Below are positions 6,591 to 8,669 of a stretch of 8,669 nucleotides of DNA, in pieces. Position 1 is the stretch's first letter. Every line of letters begins with the position of its first letter. The notes below the pieces were generated by a model, which was not told where the DNA came from, searched no databases, and saw only the letters and a program-made list of their open reading frames with translations. The DNA is from an uncultured Collinsella sp. Lineage in GTDB: Bacteria; Actinomycetota; Coriobacteriia; Coriobacteriales; Coriobacteriaceae. A program made the position numbers and the translations under genes. Location of the stretch: the NCBI GenBank assembly GCA_902475375.1, contig CABRZC010000083.1, forward strand, positions 1 through 8,669. The letters are read 5' to 3'.

Positions 6591-6666
6591 ATGATTTTTC
6601 TGGGACGGGGATTAAAAAATCATTGCGTACCTAATGATTTTTTAATCCCCGTCCCAGAAAAATCAT
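6591..6666. repeat. Perfect 34-bp inverted repeat with nested short hairpins
   Basis: Left arm 6591-6624 and right arm 6633-6666 are exact reverse complements, separated by the 8-nt spacer GCGTACCT. Each arm also has inverted ends of its own, ATGATTTTT and AAAAATCAT. The DNA or RNA can therefore fold either as one long 34-bp hairpin or as two 9-bp hairpins. Those two hairpins would have 15-nt loops (6600-6614 and 6643-6657) that are complementary to each other. The arms contain GGGACGGGG and its complement. AAAAATCATTGCG occurs as a direct repeat at 6615-6627 and 6658-6670. No U-tract follows it, so it is not a standard terminator. It resembles a dispersed palindromic element of REP type, but copy number cannot be seen here. 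Confidence 0.95.
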
Positions 6667-6673
6667 TGCGGGT

Positions 6674-6679
6674 GAGGAG
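6674..6679 (+). promoter_or_regulatory. Ribosome-binding site that decides the queH start
   Basis: GAGGAG abuts the ATG at 6680, leaving no spacing, but lies 6 nt before the in-frame ATG at 6686. The second ATG is therefore the better start. The site begins 7 nt beyond the end of the long inverted repeat and stays free when that repeat folds. Confidence 0.65.
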
Positions 6680-6685
6680 ATGTTG

Positions 6686-7261
6686 ATGAAGCCGTTGTTG
6701 CTGCACGCCTGCTGTGCGCCGTGCTCGCTTGAGCCGGTTCGCCTGCTGCGCGAGGAGGGGTTTGAGCCCACGATCTGCTGGACTAACCCCAATATTCAGC
6801 CGCACGATGAATGGCAGCGGCGTCTGGACGAGCTGCGCCGGTGGTGTGCCGATGGCGACATCGAGCTCATCGAGGCGGGGGAGGACCGCGAGCGCTGGGA
6901 GGCCGGCGTGGCCCCGCTGGGCGCCGATCGGCCCCGTCGCTGTCGCGCGTGCTATGCCCTGCGCTTGGCCGAGGCGTGCCGTGTGGCCCAGGAGCGTGGG
7001 TTTGAATATGTGGGCACGACGCTCGCCGTCTCGCCGTATCAGTTGTTCGAAACCTGCAATGATGTGTTGGAGCGTCTGGCTGCCGCCCGCGGTCTAACTC
7101 CGGTAATTCGCGATTTTCGCCCGTATTATCCCGAGGCCACGCGTCGTTCGCGCGAGCTGGGCATGTATCGGCAGAATTATTGCGGCTGCCGATTCTCGTC
7201 CGTTGAGGCGGCCATGGACCGCGCCCGCATCCGCGACGAGCGCAAAGCGTCCAAAAAGTAG
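6686..7261 (+). CDS. queH: Epoxyqueuosine reductase QueH
   Basis: This 191-residue enzyme belongs to the family formerly called DUF208 (COG1636). It reduces epoxyqueuosine to queuosine in the wobble base of GUN tRNAs, the last step of the pathway, and replaces the unrelated cobalamin enzyme QueG. All expected cysteine motifs are present: HACCAPC with Cys9, Cys10 and Cys13, RCRACYALRL with Cys86 and Cys89, and QNYCGC with Cys166 and Cys168. These supply ligands for the iron-sulfur and metal centre and redox residues. TTLAVSPYQ (111-119) and DFRPYYPE (143-150) match the family. The start at 6686 rather than 6680 follows from ribosome-site spacing. The next gene, queA, makes the substrate of this enzyme, which strongly supports the call. 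Confidence 0.94.
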   Translation: MKPLLLHACCAPCSLEPVRLLREEGFEPTICWTNPNIQPHDEWQRRLDELRRWCADGDIELIEAGEDRERWEAGVAPLGADRPRRCRACYALRLAEACRVAQERGFEYVGTTLAVSPYQLFETCNDVLERLAAARGLTPVIRDFRPYYPEATRRSRELGMYRQNYCGCRFSSVEAAMDRARIRDERKASKK

Positions 7262-7280
7262 TTCTTTTGGGCTGACAGCC

Positions 7281-7289
7281 TGCTAGGAT
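7281..7289 (+). promoter_or_regulatory. Candidate extended -10 promoter of queA
   Basis: TGC-TAGGAT lies in the 64-nt gap between queH and queA, without a convincing -35 (CTGACA at 7272-7277 is too close). It would give a leader of about 30 nt containing AAGGAG at 7312-7317. queA may thus be transcribed both from here and by read-through from queH. Confidence 0.4.
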
Positions 7290-7325
7290 GTAGAGCGGAC
7301 TTTAGCTATATAAGGAGTATCCGAC

Positions 7326-8543
7326 GTGTCTATGCGTACCGATGATTTTGACTACAACCTTCCCGAGGAACTGATCGCCCAGGCTCCTGCCGAGCCGCGC
7401 GACTCCTGCCGCCTGCTGGTGGTGGATCGCAAGGGCTCCCAGGCGGGAACGCCGCTGGAGCACGGCGGTACCGTCGAGCACCGCATCTTCCGCGACATCA
7501 TCGACTATATCGAGCCGGGCGATGTGCTCGTCATCAACAAGACGCGCGTGATGCCGGCCCGCCTGATCGGCCGCAAGGCCGGCTCGGGTGGCGTGGTCGA
7601 GACGCTGCTGCTCAAGCGCCGCGAAGATGTTGACCCGCTGGGTCACGTTTGGGAGTGCCTGGTCAAGCCGGGCAAGCGTCTGAAGCCCGGTGCTCAGATT
7701 GAGTATCGCGCCGGTGGCGCCCATGCGCCCGAGGGGGCTCCCGTGGTGCTGACAGCCGAGGTTGTCGACTTTGTCACCGATAGCCGCGGTGGCCGCCTGG
7801 TGCGCTTTGAGCCGGCCGGGTGCAATGCCGCCGGCGACCCGCGCACGCTCGACGAGGCCATCCATGCTGCCGGCCACGTGCCGCTGCCGCCCTACATTAC
7901 CGATTACGAGGGAGATCCCGAGAAGTACCAGACCGTTTACGCCATGAAGGAGGAGCACTCGGCTGCCGCTCCCACGGCGGGCCTACACTTTACCCCCGAG
8001 CTCATGGCCGCTATCGAGGCCAAGGGTGCGAAGTTTGCCGCCGTTGAGCTCGAGGTGGGCATCGACACCTTCCGCTTGGTTGAGGAGGACGACCCTACGC
8101 AGCACGTCATGCACACCGAGCGCTACCACGTGTCGCAGGAAGTTGTCGACGCCGTGCATAAGGCGAAGGCCGAGGGGCACCGCGTAATCGCCGTCGGCAC
8201 CACCGCAGTGCGTTCGCTCGAGAGTGCGTTCGATGCGGAGGCGCCGGTGTCCGATCCGGCTGTGACGGCGCGCTATTTTGAGGGCCGCGAGGACGGCGCT
8301 GACACGCTCGGCCGCGGTGACATCGTGGTGCGCGAGAACGCGACAACGCAGCTCTACCTCATGCCCGGCTCGACCTATCACGTGGTTGACGCACTGATCA
8401 CGAACTTCCACGTGCCGCGCTCTACGCTCATGATGCTCGTGAGCGCGCTTGCCTCCCGCGACCAGATCATGGATGCCTACGCCGCTGCTATCGAAGAGCG
8501 TTACCGCTTCTTCAGCTTTGGCGACGCCATGCTCATTTGTTAG
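7326..8543 (+). CDS. queA: S-adenosylmethionine:tRNA ribosyltransferase-isomerase QueA
   Basis: This 405-residue enzyme moves and isomerises the ribosyl moiety of SAM onto preQ1 in tRNA, giving epoxyqueuosine-tRNA. Family motifs are DFDYNLPEELIAQAPAEPRD (7-26), LVINKTRVMPARLIGRK (68-84), PTAGLHFTPEL (216-226), VGTTAVRSLE (290-299), ITNFHVPRSTLMMLVSA (358-374) and YRFFSFGDAML (393-403). The protein is some 50-65 residues longer than the usual 340-355. The extra length sits in short loops around 36-52, 127-142, 163-176 and 303-338. The start is the GTG at 7326, with AAGGAG 8 nt upstream; the ATG at 7332 would be 14 nt from that site. It follows queH on the same strand and is intact, with its stop inside a hairpin. 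Confidence 0.97.
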   Translation: MSMRTDDFDYNLPEELIAQAPAEPRDSCRLLVVDRKGSQAGTPLEHGGTVEHRIFRDIIDYIEPGDVLVINKTRVMPARLIGRKAGSGGVVETLLLKRREDVDPLGHVWECLVKPGKRLKPGAQIEYRAGGAHAPEGAPVVLTAEVVDFVTDSRGGRLVRFEPAGCNAAGDPRTLDEAIHAAGHVPLPPYITDYEGDPEKYQTVYAMKEEHSAAAPTAGLHFTPELMAAIEAKGAKFAAVELEVGIDTFRLVEEDDPTQHVMHTERYHVSQEVVDAVHKAKAEGHRVIAVGTTAVRSLESAFDAEAPVSDPAVTARYFEGREDGADTLGRGDIVVRENATTQLYLMPGSTYHVVDALITNFHVPRSTLMMLVSALASRDQIMDAYAAAIEERYRFFSFGDAMLIC

Positions 8544-8570
8544 TTACGCGGTTCTACGAACCGCGTAACT
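8542..8570. terminator. Hairpin at the 3' end of queA, possible bidirectional terminator
   Basis: A perfect 13-bp stem pairs AGTTACGCGGTTC (8542-8554) with 8558-8570 around a TAC loop. It starts inside the queA stop codon. Neither strand has a U-tract after it, so it is not a classical intrinsic terminator. Its place between two genes that appear to converge fits a shared transcript end or a stabilising 3' structure. Confidence 0.5.
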
Positions 8571-8609
8571 GCTCGACGCTGCAAACGCCCCTAAGCGGCA
8601 ATCTGACGT

Positions 8610-8669
8610 TCAATCGTCGGGCATGACCAGAAGGTCAATGCCCTCCTCTTTCACGTCACCTTGCTCGCT
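8610..8669 (-). CDS. C-terminal end of a minus-strand gene (partial)
   Basis: The last 19 codons of an open frame enter from the right edge and end at TGA (8612-8610), reading SEQGDVKEEGIDLLVMPDD. The acidic, protein-like composition and the hairpin beyond the stop suggest a real gene end converging on queA. The fragment is too short to assign a family, and a 60-nt open frame alone is weak evidence. An imperfect hairpin at 8619-8643 (10-bp stem, AGAA loop, one bulged A) lies within it. Confidence 0.45.
   Translation of the reverse strand, partial: SEQGDVKEEGIDLLVMPDD

Noticed and set aside
6591..6666. Long palindrome as an ordinary intrinsic terminator
   Set aside because: The stem is followed by TGCGGGTG with no U-tract, and it is far longer than typical terminator stems. 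Some termination effect cannot be ruled out, but the standard form is absent.
7289..7325. preQ1 riboswitch ahead of queA
   Set aside because: The 30-nt leader lacks the C-rich loop and A-rich tail needed for the class I pseudoknot, and is too short for the other classes.
1..8669. CRISPR array, tRNA or rRNA gene, insertion sequence or prophage
   Set aside because: I saw no regularly spaced repeats, no cloverleaf-like tRNA sequence, no transposase, integrase or phage gene, and no attachment-site duplication.

Overview
The window looks like chromosomal DNA of a high-GC actinobacterium of the Coriobacteriia, most likely Collinsella or a close relative. This is inferred from gene content, codon use (GC-rich third positions), AAGGAG ribosome sites and extended -10 promoters of the form TGC-TANNNT. 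No rRNA or other marker gene is present, so the genus is a judgement and not a proof. Nothing points to phage, plasmid, insertion sequence or CRISPR.

Layout. (1) 87-977 (+): a DegV-family fatty-acid-binding protein behind an extended -10 promoter. (2) 1086-2177 (-): a conserved protein with a TIM-barrel-like phosphate-binding core, function unknown. It converges on the first gene, and a strong hairpin terminator lies between them at 1043-1075. (3) 2178-2369: a divergent promoter region. (4) 2370-2540 (+): a 56-residue single-pass membrane protein. (5) 2565-3668 (-): an RsmB/NOP2/Sun-type RNA m5C methyltransferase. (6) 3728-5878 (-): a divergent methionyl-tRNA synthetase upstream of the methyltransferase on the same strand, probably one transcript. 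(7) 5879-6010: a compact divergent promoter region. (8) 6011-6580 (+): a DUF3267-type membrane metallopeptidase whose start fits a leaderless mRNA. (9) 6591-6666: a perfect 34-bp inverted repeat. (10) 6686-7261 (+) queH and 7326-8543 (+) queA. (11) A 13-bp-stem hairpin at the end of queA, then the last 19 codons of a minus-strand gene running off the window.

How the genes relate. Much of the window concerns tRNA or rRNA: tRNA charging (MetRS), RNA cytosine-5 methylation, and the last two steps of queuosine synthesis. QueA converts preQ1-modified tRNA to epoxyqueuosine-tRNA, and QueH reduces epoxyqueuosine to queuosine. The DegV protein, the TIM-barrel protein, the small membrane protein and the membrane peptidase have no clear functional link to these genes.

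Most of the window is ordinary core chromosome. The items most worth a second look are the nested 34-bp inverted repeat, which has complementary loops and shares a GGGACGGG core with other intergenic sites; the MetRS with a KASSS version of KMSKS; the probable leaderless membrane peptidase; the uncharacterised TIM-barrel family; and the short membrane protein. I do not see convincing evidence of an undescribed multi-gene system.
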